Shown here piece by piece: positions 52,914-60,483 of a DNA stretch of 64,000 nt. Source of the stretch: Corynebacterium glucuronolyticum DSM 44120 (GTDB lineage: Bacteria; Actinomycetota; Actinomycetes; Mycobacteriales; Mycobacteriaceae); the NCBI RefSeq assembly GCF_030440595.1, contig NZ_CP047452.1, positions 310,001-374,000 on the forward strand, given 5' to 3'. The translations under genes and the position numbers were made by a program. The stretch's first letter is position 1; every line of letters starts with the position of its first letter. The notes below the pieces were generated by a model. It saw only the letters and a list, made by a program, of their open reading frames with translations. It made no database searches and was not told where the DNA came from.

Positions 52914-53277
52914 CGCGGGCAGTGAACCAGTCAAGAGGAAACCGGCGCCGGAAATCGAAGGAGAAGAAGACTACGCTCTTTCCCCCGAGGAAACAGGGAC
53001 ACCCAGCGCCACACAATCCGCTACTAGCTCCTCGCTCAAGCATGCGCCGAATTATGAGCCGAAGAACCTCCCCGAGTTCGTTGGATTATCCAAGCTGCGT
53101 TTCGGTCAACAGCTAATCGGCTGGTGTATTTTCCTCATCGTTGCTCTAACACTAATTTCCGCATTCAACTGCGCAAATGGCTCCATTCTGCAATCCACCA
53201 TTGACGTTCTGAAGCTGATAACAACAACAGCCCTGGGATTCGTCTTCGGGCGAACAAAAATGAGCGACGGAGAATAA
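52903..53277 (+). CDS. Two-TM protein, candidate membrane toxin partner of the Panacea protein
   Basis: 124 residues. The first 65 are acidic and probably disordered (EGEEDYALSPEETGTPSATQ), a short conserved-looking link reads NLPEFVGLSKLRFGQQL, and then come two TM helices (IGWCIFLIVALTLISAF and IDVLKLITTTALGFVFG) ending in RTKMSDGE. No family is recognised. The overlap with a DUF4065 gene makes it the candidate toxin, possibly acting on the membrane, as several Panacea partners do. It could instead be an accessory membrane anchor. Confidence 0.65.
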   Translation: MPTDAGSEPVKRKPAPEIEGEEDYALSPEETGTPSATQSATSSSLKHAPNYEPKNLPEFVGLSKLRFGQQLIGWCIFLIVALTLISAFNCANGSILQSTIDVLKLITTTALGFVFGRTKMSDGE

Positions 53278-53290
53278 CAACCCTGTGGGG

Positions 53291-54405
53291 CTAGATGCTC
53301 CGCAGTCGACCACGCCCGCCTGTCGCCCGCTCCGCACGGCGTTCCCTACGCAACCGCTCCCTTTCCCTCTCACGCCGCATATGCTCCTCCAGCGCGCCGG
53401 GAAATTGGTCTAGGCCCTCGTCCCATAGGTGGCCGTAAATGTCGAGTGTGGTGGCGGCTGAGGCGTGGCCACACTTTCCTGGATGACGTACACGTCAGCA
53501 CCGGAGGCGATGGCCATGGATACGGCGGTGTGCTTGAGCGTGTAGGTGTCCACGCCTGTAAGCCCTGCAGCGGTGCATGTGGTGCGCCATACGCGCCGCC
53601 AGCGGGCATCGGTCCACACGTGGCCAACCTCGTCGGGGAGCAGCCAATCATCGTCTGCTTTGCCGTCTGCCGCGAGGTCGAGGTCGATGAGCAGATCACC
53701 GCCGACGGGAACGTCTCGGGTGAGTCTGTTCTTGGTGGGGCCCTCGTGGCCAAGCGCGTCAACACTGCGCCGGATGGTGAGACGCCCACGGTAGTAGTCG
53801 AGGTCACCTACTTTGAGTCCTTTTGCTTCTCCTGGCCTGATTGCTGTCATTGCCAGGACTCTGATAAGAAGTTGGGCTTCGTCGGTGGGTGCGGCGTTGA
53901 TGAGCGCGTCGAGTTCGGAGACCCTCAAATAGTGGTGGCTGCCTTTGGTCTGCTTAACGATGTCGCCTGATTCTAGGGGGCTGGCAGGAATGATTTTCTG
54001 TTTGACGGCCTGTTTCATGAGTGCTCCCATGATGATGCCGATCTTCCGTTTTTGGCCACTGCCCAGTGGTTGGGGGATCGTGTTTGGCGTGGGGCCTACG
54101 GGTTTTGAGCCCATCGACCCACAGTGTGAATGCGCCACCGTCGACTTCACACACGGGTGTGGCTCCCCATACTGGCGCGAGGTGCTGCCAGGCGGATTTG
54201 TACCCGGCGATGGTTTTTGGTGCGCACTTGGCCTCTTTGGTAGCTATCCAGGGGCCCCACAGGTCTTCGACGGTAATGTCACGCTTGTCTTTGGTGATCC
54301 ATGTTCCCTCGGCTTGGCCGGCTTCGGCTTGGGAGCACCAGTCGCGGGCTGCGTCTTCTGTTCGGAACGTTTTGGTGCGTTCTTTGCCGTTTTCGTCCCA
54401 TAAGG
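53291..54405 (-). pseudogene. Tyrosine integrase with two frameshifts
   Basis: Three reading-frame pieces make one phage-type integrase. The N-terminal piece has SLWDENGKERTKTFRTEDAA (arm-binding) and DITVEDLWGPWIATKEAKCA (core-binding). The middle piece has LRVSELDALINAAPTDEAQL, the first catalytic Arg in AIRPGEAKGLKVGD, and LKHTAVSMAIASGADVYVIQ. The last piece, in another frame, reads GHASAATTLDIYGHLWDEGL with the catalytic Tyr and ends at 53291. Frameshifts fall near 54100 and near 53470. The N-terminus is fused to an ATPase fragment. It probably integrated the element at tRNA-Thr and is now inactive. Confidence 0.85.
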
Positions 54406-54743
54406 AGGTTTGATGAACCCGTGATAATGAAACGCCCGGGGCGACGATCTTCTTCAAGCGCACCTTTGATAGCCCTAAACAGTTCCGGTGCGCGTTGAAT
54501 CTCGTCGATGGCTAGAGTGCCCTCCGGAAACATGCGGACAAATCCGTCAGGATCTTCGCGTGCGGAAGTGAGATGTGAGGTTTCGTCCAAATTAACAAAC
54601 CGTGATGGACGATCCAATAAGAGTTGGCTTGCAAGCGTGCTTTTGCCAACTTGCCTCGCTCCTGACACCGAAAGAACCGGGGTGTCGGACAAGATTTCCT
54701 CGGCAATCGATTTCGTATTTCGGTGTAAAAGATCATACGACAT
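54405..54743 (-). pseudogene. 5' fragment of an AAA ATPase (DUF4143-type)
   Basis: From ATG 54743: MSYDLLHRNTKSIAEEILSD, Walker A in SGARQVGKSTLASQLL, Walker B in GTLAIDEIQRAPELFRAIKG and the sensor RPGRFIITGSSNLL. Directly after GSSNLL the sequence switches to integrase code, so about two thirds of the gene, including the DUF4143 part, is missing. The joint lies at about 54400-54415. Such ATPases are common orphan genes with possible defence or toxin-like roles. Confidence 0.82.
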
Positions 54744-54766
54744 AAAATCATCCTACCTGCGACGTT

Positions 54767-54841
54767 GTGATTCTGGAATATGTTCACCGTGATTCTGCAA
54801 TATACTCATCGTGATTCTGCAAGGCTTTCGTTGTGATTCTG
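54767..54841. repeat. Four direct repeats with exact 22-bp period
   Basis: GTGATTCTG occurs at 54767, 54789, 54811 and 54833; three of the four copies continue CAA. On the minus strand the unit is TTGCAGAATCAC. It lies 24 bp upstream of the ATPase fragment's start and about 110 bp from the plus-strand gene at 54951. A 22-bp period is two helical turns, as for iterons or an operator array. Confidence 0.85.
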
Positions 54842-54950
54842 CAACCGTTTTCAATCTGTTGTGTGAAAATAACTCTTCCTGATTTGCTGCCATGTTTCGG
54901 TATCTGTGCTAGATGGAGTTTGTGTCTCGGCAGCCAGCTAATATGGCGCT

Positions 54951-55550
54951 ATGGACCCTATGGACAATGTGTACGAGTGGCGGGCATTCGAGCAGACGGA
55001 CGCTTTCAAGAAGCAGGCGGCGGATGTGCATGGACAGCTGCGGGCGGGGGAGTTCGCTGCGGCACTGGAGGTTTTTGCGCAGGCGATGCCGTGGGATCCG
55101 GGGATCAATGATTGGAATCCGGCGGACCCGTCGATGGCGTACCCGGTGCAAATTGTGGAGGAACTCGGTGGGCCCGTGGACTCTTTTGTGGCCCAAGGAG
55201 CGTTTACCACGCTTCGCGCCGAAACGTTCGGGCCGCATTCGGAACATCTGACGCGGCTCGTCGAAAAGCGGGCGGAGGAGTTCGGGTTGACGCTTCCCGC
55301 GTGGGAGGCGGTGGACCTGGGGATTCTCACGGATCCGCAGGCACCGGAGGCGATTTGGTTGCCGGTGCCGGGGATGCGTGGTGGCTTCGAGATCACGCGT
55401 TGGGGTTCCGACAGGGTCGGAACCGACAAAGATGCCGATGAGGTCGACGCGTTCCAGGTGCGGTCCTGGTCCAGGAAGGACATGGGGTCGGGGCAGCGAC
55501 ACCGGCTGACCGCAGATGGTTTGGAGCGTGTGCCGGGCGGATTCGACTAG
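54951..55550 (+). CDS. Hypothetical protein of 199 residues
   Basis: Soluble, acidic (MDPMDNVYEWRAFEQTDAFK, then QADVHGQLRAGEFAAALEVF). No TM helix, signal or known motif is seen. Trp- and Pro-containing stretches (MPWDPGINDWNPADPSMAYP, APEAIWLPVPGMRGGFEITR) suggest a folded domain. TAATAT at 54939-54944, 6 nt before the ATG, and no ribosome site indicate leaderless expression. It is outside the decayed element, on the host side, and ends in a shared palindrome with convergent dedA. Confidence 0.7.
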   Translation: MDPMDNVYEWRAFEQTDAFKKQAADVHGQLRAGEFAAALEVFAQAMPWDPGINDWNPADPSMAYPVQIVEELGGPVDSFVAQGAFTTLRAETFGPHSEHLTRLVEKRAEEFGLTLPAWEAVDLGILTDPQAPEAIWLPVPGMRGGFEITRWGSDRVGTDKDADEVDAFQVRSWSRKDMGSGQRHRLTADGLERVPGGFD

Positions 55551-55563
55551 ACTACGGTTTTAG

Positions 55564-55628
55564 TTTTTGCAGCAGATCCAGCCGAATCCCGGCAAACGGA
55601 GCCCTTCGGAGGGAATCTGCTGCAAAAA
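55564..55628. terminator. Long palindrome between convergent genes
   Basis: TTTTTGCAGCAGAT (55564-55577) and ATCTGCTGCAAAAA (55615-55628) are perfect inverted repeats. Between them CCCTTCGGAGGG forms its own small hairpin, so a branched structure is likely. A and T tracts at both feet suit a bidirectional terminator for the 54951 gene and dedA. Confidence 0.7.
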
Positions 55629-55665
55629 GTAAATGACGCTCTCACAGCGTCGACGAAGTCGCCCC

Positions 55666-56262
55666 CTAGGCCTGCGCCACGCGGGACTTCTGGATGTGCT
55701 GGATGATGACGCCGGACATGAGGCCCGCGGTCACGCCGATGATAACGCCGATGAGCGGGTACTCCTGGAAAATCCAGCCACCGAGGTAGCCGATGAGGGT
55801 GGCCTGCGTCGCCCAGATAAAGGAACCGACGGTGTCCACAACGAAGAAACGCCACCAGGGGTATTTCACAGAGCCCAAGAAAATGGTGAGGAACCAGCGC
55901 GCCCAGGGGATGAAGCGGGCGGTAATGATGGTGACGGCCTCGTTGCGCTCAACCGAGTTGCGCACCCAATCTGCGGCGCGGGCACGCTTGGAATTGGGTT
56001 TGAGGTGATACTTGCCGGCGTAGAAGCGACCGACAAGGTACGTGGTGTTGTCGCCGATAATGGAGTAGGCCCAGGAGGCCAGGAAAATACCCCAGACCCA
56101 GGGCCGACCCGTGGAGCCGGACCAGGCGGCGGCAATGTTGACAATGGTTTCGCTGGGCAAGAGGGGGAAGATGCAGTCGCCGATGACGAACATCCCGAGG
56201 ATGGGATAGAACAGCGACGAGTGCAGGAACAACTCGATGAGAGCCTCTAGGAATCCGCCCAT
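55666..56262 (-). CDS. DedA family membrane protein
   Basis: 198 residues, four to five TM helices. FVIGDCIFPLLPSETIVNIAA and VTIITARFIPWARWFLTIFLGS are the family signatures (E in PSE, ARFxPxxR). DedA proteins act as lipid flippases, for example of undecaprenyl phosphate, or keep the proton gradient. Its start is 9 bp downstream of the DoxX-like stop, so they form an operon. Confidence 0.92.
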   Translation of the reverse strand: MGGFLEALIELFLHSSLFYPILGMFVIGDCIFPLLPSETIVNIAAAWSGSTGRPWVWGIFLASWAYSIIGDNTTYLVGRFYAGKYHLKPNSKRARAADWVRNSVERNEAVTIITARFIPWARWFLTIFLGSVKYPWWRFFVVDTVGSFIWATQATLIGYLGGWIFQEYPLIGVIIGVTAGLMSGVIIQHIQKSRVAQA

Positions 56263-56271
56263 GAACTGCCT

Positions 56272-56619
56272 CTACTTGTTGTCGGTGTAGATCTTCCAAC
56301 CCGCCATAATGAGCGGTATCTGTAAGGGTAAACGGCCGACGGAGATAATTTGTTTCTTTGCTGGCTCATGGCGCCAGTCCCACGCCATCTTGAAGTTGCC
56401 GGGCCACACGGCCAAGGAGGTGCCCACGGTAGCGAGCCCACCCCAGGCGGGTTTGGCCAGGAGCAGGGCGGCGGTGCCGAGTTCCCACACGCCAGAGAAG
56501 TAGGTCCACTGGGTGGGGGTGCCGGGGAGTGCCTCCGGGATGAGGTTGTTGAAGGGCTCCGGCTTGGCAAAGTGGAGGACGCCCATGGCACCGAATGCTG
56601 CTGCGAGGATCTTTCTCAT
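56272..56619 (-). CDS. DoxX-like small membrane protein
   Basis: 115 residues from ATG 56619, three or four TM helices. MRKILAAAFGAMGVLHFAKP, the NLIPEALPGTPTQWTYFSGV stretch and ELGTAALLL match the DoxX-like group of Gram-positives. TATTCT on the minus strand lies 7 nt before the ATG, a leaderless pattern, so the longer frame to 56646 is unlikely. Function not established. Confidence 0.8.
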   Translation of the reverse strand: MRKILAAAFGAMGVLHFAKPEPFNNLIPEALPGTPTQWTYFSGVWELGTAALLLAKPAWGGLATVGTSLAVWPGNFKMAWDWRHEPAKKQIISVGRLPLQIPLIMAGWKIYTDNK

Positions 56620-56696
56620 AGCCCCCAGAATACGACCGCGAGGCAAATTCTGGCAACGACGGGCGTAAGCCCCACAATTTCATTAAATTCACAGGT

Positions 56697-58652
56697 ATGA
56701 AGATTGTTTCCCACGTAGTTCCCACGATCACAGTCGACGGAGAGACATTCCGCGACCTCGACCGCGACGGGGTGCTCAGCCCCTTTGAGGATTGGCGGCT
56801 GACCCCAGCGGAGCGCGCGGCAGACCTTGCCCGTCGCCTGAGCGTAGAAGAAAAGGCGGGGCTGATGATCATCGGCTCCCACTACCCGGGCGATTCCTCG
56901 TTCCTCCCCAACCCCGTTGAGGGCAAGCTCCTCAACGATGAGGATGTGTGGAAGGATAAGCACCCGATCACCGGGATTCCCTTTCCCGAGCCGGTGCTCA
57001 CCGCCGCCGCCAGCGAGAAGGCGGTGAAGGAGCGGCACCAGCGCTACTTTATTGTGCGCGATAACCTGAAGCCGCGCCGCCTGGCGGAGTGGACGAACGC
57101 CATCCAGGAGTTGGCCGAGGAGACGCGCTTTGCCATTCCGGCCGTGTTCGCGTCGAACCCCCGCAACCATGTCTCCCTCGTTGCTCGCTTCGGTGTCAAC
57201 GAGTCCGCAGGTGTGTTCAGTGAGTGGCCGAGCGAGCTGGGCCTTGCCGCCCTCGATGATGCGGAGCTCATGCGCGAGTTTGGCAAGCTCATCGCCCGCG
57301 AGTGGCGCGCCGGTGGCATCCACAAGCTGTACGGCTACATGGCCGATGTTGCCTCCGAGCCCCGCTGGTCCCGGTTCAACGGCACATTTGGCGAGGATAC
57401 GCAGCTTGTCGCCGATTACATCCGCGAGGTTGTCACCGGGATGGAGGAGGGTGGCGTGGCCACCACCATTAAGCACTTCCCGGGCGGTGGCGTGCGCATC
57501 GACGGTCACGACCCGCACTTCCCGTGGGGTCAGACCAACGAGTACCCCACCGAGGGTGCGCTGGCGAAGTACCACCTCCCGCCGTTCCAGGCCGCCGTCG
57601 ATGCGGGCTGCACGTCGATCATGCCGTACTACGCCAAGCCTGTGAACACCTCGGCAAAGCAGCTCGACGAGGAGCTGTGGCAGAGCCCGAGCACGCAGTT
57701 CGACGAGGTTGCCTTCGCGTACAACAAGACGATCATCGGCGACCTGCTGCGCGACAAGATGGGCTTCACTGGCTACATTAACTCCGACTCCGGTGTCATC
57801 GATGCCATGGTCTGGGGTGTCGAGGAGCTCACCGAGAAGGAGCGCTTTGCCAAGGCAGTCAAGGCTGGCACGGACATCTTCTCTGATATGTCCAACCCCC
57901 AGAAGCTTGTCGACGCCGTGGCTGACGGTCTGCTCACAAGTGACGATCTCACGGGGCCGGCCACCCGTCTCCTCACGGAGATCTTCGCCCTCGGTCTCTT
58001 CGAGAACCCCTACGTCGACCCCGCCGAGGCTGAAAAGGTCATCGGCAACACCGAGACGCAGGCGCTGGGTGAGCAAAAGCAGCGCGAGTCCGTCGTCATC
58101 CTCAAGAAGGGCGAGGCCCTGCCGCTGGATACGTCCAAGAAGGTCTACACCTTTGCCACCGGTCGTACGTCCATCGGTGAGGTGCAGGAAAAGCTGGACA
58201 AAGCCGTCGACAAGCGATTTACGCGAGCTGACCTGGACGATGCAGACATCGCCATCGTGTGGGCCCGCCCTGAGATCGAACTTTTCGAGGATGACCAGGA
58301 GGGCGTGACCCTCTCCATCAACCCGGAGGATTGTGGCGTTGACCTTGAGCAAGTCAAGCGGATTCAGGAGCAGGTGCCGACGATTGTCGTGGTGAACTTC
58401 ACCAACCCGTGGATCCTTGAACACCTCGAGCCGGGCGCCGACAGCCTCGTCGGCAGCTTCGAAATTACCCCCGACAATCTCCTCGACTCGCTCGTAGGGG
58501 GTGAGGCGAAGGGCCACCTCCCGTTCGCCGTGCCGGCATCCATGGAAACCGTGAAGGCCTCCCCGCGCGACGTGCCGGGCAAGTACCTAGGCGATGACTA
58601 CGCCTACGTCGATTCCCGGGGCAACCGCTACGCCTACGGCTTCGGCCTGTAG
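56697..58652 (+). CDS. Glycoside hydrolase family 3 protein
   Basis: 651 residues, no signal peptide, so cytoplasmic unless anchored otherwise. The GH3 barrel shows VATTIKHFPGGGVRIDGHDP (the KHFPG-x-G...H stretch) and the nucleophile region GYINSDSGVIDAMVWG, where SDS stands for the usual SDW/SDD. The C-terminal alpha/beta sandwich follows from about residue 440. TAAATT 7 nt before the ATG gives a leaderless start. It is distant from NagZ (no KH(F/I)PGxG-DS-H order), and the substrate is unknown. A beta-glucosidase or xylosidase role is only a family guess. Confidence 0.82.
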   Translation: MKIVSHVVPTITVDGETFRDLDRDGVLSPFEDWRLTPAERAADLARRLSVEEKAGLMIIGSHYPGDSSFLPNPVEGKLLNDEDVWKDKHPITGIPFPEPVLTAAASEKAVKERHQRYFIVRDNLKPRRLAEWTNAIQELAEETRFAIPAVFASNPRNHVSLVARFGVNESAGVFSEWPSELGLAALDDAELMREFGKLIAREWRAGGIHKLYGYMADVASEPRWSRFNGTFGEDTQLVADYIREVVTGMEEGGVATTIKHFPGGGVRIDGHDPHFPWGQTNEYPTEGALAKYHLPPFQAAVDAGCTSIMPYYAKPVNTSAKQLDEELWQSPSTQFDEVAFAYNKTIIGDLLRDKMGFTGYINSDSGVIDAMVWGVEELTEKERFAKAVKAGTDIFSDMSNPQKLVDAVADGLLTSDDLTGPATRLLTEIFALGLFENPYVDPAEAEKVIGNTETQALGEQKQRESVVILKKGEALPLDTSKKVYTFATGRTSIGEVQEKLDKAVDKRFTRADLDDADIAIVWARPEIELFEDDQEGVTLSINPEDCGVDLEQVKRIQEQVPTIVVVNFTNPWILEHLEPGADSLVGSFEITPDNLLDSLVGGEAKGHLPFAVPASMETVKASPRDVPGKYLGDDYAYVDSRGNRYAYGFGL

Positions 58653-58654
58653 CT

Positions 58655-58681
58655 GGAAACCGTTTCTAACAAGCGGTTTCC
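58655..58681. promoter_or_regulatory. Inverted repeat in the mscR promoter
   Basis: GGAAACCGTTT (58655-58665), loop CTAAC, AAGCGGTTTCC (58671-58681) pair with one G-T. It covers the -35 region of the mscR promoter, whose -10 TACAGT is at 58685-58690, and follows the GH3 stop. It may be an operator, a weak terminator, or both. Confidence 0.5.
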
Positions 58682-58697
58682 CGTTACAGTGGCGGGC

Positions 58698-59774
58698 ATG
58701 GATAAGGTACAAGCAGTCATTTCTCCCGCCAAGGGTGAGCCGGTAGAGCTCACCACCATTTGCATCCCCGAGCCTGGTCCGAACGACGTTGTCGTGAAGA
58801 TCCAGGCGTGCGGCGTATGTCACACCGACCTCGCCTACCAGCAGGGTGACGTGGAAGACGCGTTCCCCTTCCTCCTCGGCCACGAGGCCGCCGGAGTGGT
58901 AGAAACCGTCGGTGACCGCGTCACCCACGTCGCTCCCGGCGATTTCGTCGTTTTGAACTGGCGCGCCGTGTGCGGCGAATGTCGCGCCTGCAAGCGTGGC
59001 GAACCGCAGTACTGTTTCGCCACTTTCAACGCCTCCAAGAAGATGACCCTCGAGGATGGCACGGAGCTCACCCCCGCCCTCGGCATCGGTGCCTTCGCCG
59101 AGAAGACCCTCATCCACGAGGGGCAGTGCACCAAGGTGAACCCGGATGCCGACCCGGCCGCTGCTGGCCTCCTCGGCTGTGGCGTCATGGCCGGCCTCGG
59201 CGCCGCCGTTAACACGGGCAAGGTTACCCGCGGTCAATCCGTCGCCGTCATCGGCTGCGGTGGCGTGGGCATGGCAGCCATCGCCGGAGCCCACCTTGCG
59301 GGTGCAACCACCATCATTGCCGTCGACACCGACGAGTCCAAGCTGGAGCTCGCCAAGGAATTCGGCGCCACCCACACCCTCGTGAGCTCCGAATCTGTCG
59401 TTGAAGACATCCAAGAGATCACCGAGTTCGGTGTCGACGTCGCCATCGATGCCGTCGGCATCCCCGCCACCTGGAAGCAGGCCTTCTACGCCCGCGACCT
59501 CGGCGGCACCGTCGTCCTCGTCGGCGTGCCCGCGCCGGGCCAGACGGTCGAGATCGAGGCCGCAGACATCTTCAGCCACGGCGGCGCACTCAAGTCCGCG
59601 TGGTACGGCGACTGCCTCCCGGAGCGCGATTTCCCCATGTACACCGACCTCTACCTGCAGGGTCGCTTCCCGCTGGACAAGTTCGTCACCGAGCGCATTG
59701 GCCTGGACAAGGTCAATGAGGCTTTTGAAACCATGAAGTCCGGCAAGGTCCTGCGCAGCGTGGTGGTGCTCTAA
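58698..59774 (+). CDS. mscR: Zinc alcohol dehydrogenase, S-(hydroxymethyl)mycothiol dehydrogenase type
   Basis: 358 residues from ATG 58698; TACAGT exactly 7 nt upstream indicates a leaderless start, which rules out GTG 58689. Catalytic zinc ligands lie in [10 protein letters not shown] and GHEAAG, structural zinc in [15 protein letters not shown] (C-x2-C-x2-C-x7-C), and NAD binds at [12 protein letters not shown]. Close to the MscR/AdhE group that oxidises the mycothiol adduct of formaldehyde. The following MBL hydrolase, joined by TAATG, fits release of the product from mycothiol; the same pair exists in C. glutamicum. Confidence 0.92.
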   Translation: MDKVQAVISPAKGEPVELTTICIPEPGPNDVVVKIQACGVCHTDLAYQQGDVEDAFPFLLGHEAAGVVETVGDRVTHVAPGDFVVLNWRAVCGECRACKRGEPQYCFATFNASKKMTLEDGTELTPALGIGAFAEKTLIHEGQCTKVNPDADPAAAGLLGCGVMAGLGAAVNTGKVTRGQSVAVIGCGGVGMAAIAGAHLAGATTIIAVDTDESKLELAKEFGATHTLVSSESVVEDIQEITEFGVDVAIDAVGIPATWKQAFYARDLGGTVVLVGVPAPGQTVEIEAADIFSHGGALKSAWYGDCLPERDFPMYTDLYLQGRFPLDKFVTERIGLDKVNEAFETMKSGKVLRSVVVL

Positions 59775-60400
59775 TGGCCTTCACTATTGAGCATGCGGAG
59801 ACCTCCGGCCTGTTTAAGCTCGACGGCGGCGAGTGGGAAGTAGACAACAACATTTGGGTTGTTGGCGACGATACAGAGGTCTACATCATCGACGCCGCCC
59901 ACTCCGTCGACCCCATTGCCGAGGTTGTTGGCGACCGCGCCGTGAAGGGCATTATCTGCACCCACGGCCACAACGACCACATCACCGTCGCCCCGCAGCT
60001 TTCCCAGAAGTACGATGCTCCCATCTTCCTGCACCCCGGCGACCGGATGTTGTGGAACGAGACCCACCCCGATGTCGCCTTCCAAGAGATTGAGGACCGT
60101 CAGCGCTTCGGCATCGCGGGAACGGACCTGGAGTTCATTTCCACCCCGGGCCACTCCCCGGGCAGTGGTTGCCTGTATATGCCGGAAGCAGGCGTGCTGT
60201 TTTCCGGCGACACCCTGTTCCAGGGCGGCCCGGGTGCCACAGGCAGGAGCTTCTCCTCCTTCGAGGTGATCATCGACTCCATCCGCGAGCACCTGCTCAC
60301 CCTCCCCGCCGAGACCCTCGTGTACACGGGACACGGCGAGCACACCACCATCGGTGGCGAGGCCCCGCACCTGGAAGAGTGGATTAAGCGCGGCTACTAG
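59774..60400 (+). CDS. MBL-fold hydrolase of the mycothiol pathway
   Basis: 208 residues. Zinc motif THGHNDH, then HPGDRMLW, TPGHSPGSGCLY, FSGDTLF and YTGHGEHT complete a glyoxalase-II-like site. Its start overlaps the mscR stop. By analogy with S-formylglutathione hydrolase it probably cleaves S-formylmycothiol or a related thioester; the role is inferred from the pairing. Confidence 0.9.
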   Translation: MAFTIEHAETSGLFKLDGGEWEVDNNIWVVGDDTEVYIIDAAHSVDPIAEVVGDRAVKGIICTHGHNDHITVAPQLSQKYDAPIFLHPGDRMLWNETHPDVAFQEIEDRQRFGIAGTDLEFISTPGHSPGSGCLYMPEAGVLFSGDTLFQGGPGATGRSFSSFEVIIDSIREHLLTLPAETLVYTGHGEHTTIGGEAPHLEEWIKRGY

Positions 60401-60422
60401 CTGGCAAAATCCCCAAAAATAA

Positions 60423-60462
60423 AAAGTCTCCACCCGGATTCCGGCTGGAGACTTTCAGTTTT
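60423..60462. terminator. Terminator between convergent MBL and MFS genes
   Basis: AAAGTCTCCA (60423-60432) and TGGAGACTTT (60446-60455), with inner CCGGATTCCGG, and T- and A-rich feet on both sides. Confidence 0.85.
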
Positions 60463-60483
60463 CCTCTCCCCATGTAGCGAGGG

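Noticed and set aside
52064..54743. Complete integrative element with both attachment sites
   Set aside because: No duplicate of the tRNA-Thr 3' end was found downstream, and only a broken integrase remains.
54767..54841. CRISPR-like repeat
   Set aside because: Period of 22 bp leaves 10-13 bp between repeats, too short for spacers.
56616..58517. 633-codon minus-strand frame opposite the GH3 gene
   Set aside because: Antisense by-product; overlaps the DoxX-like gene start and has no family features.
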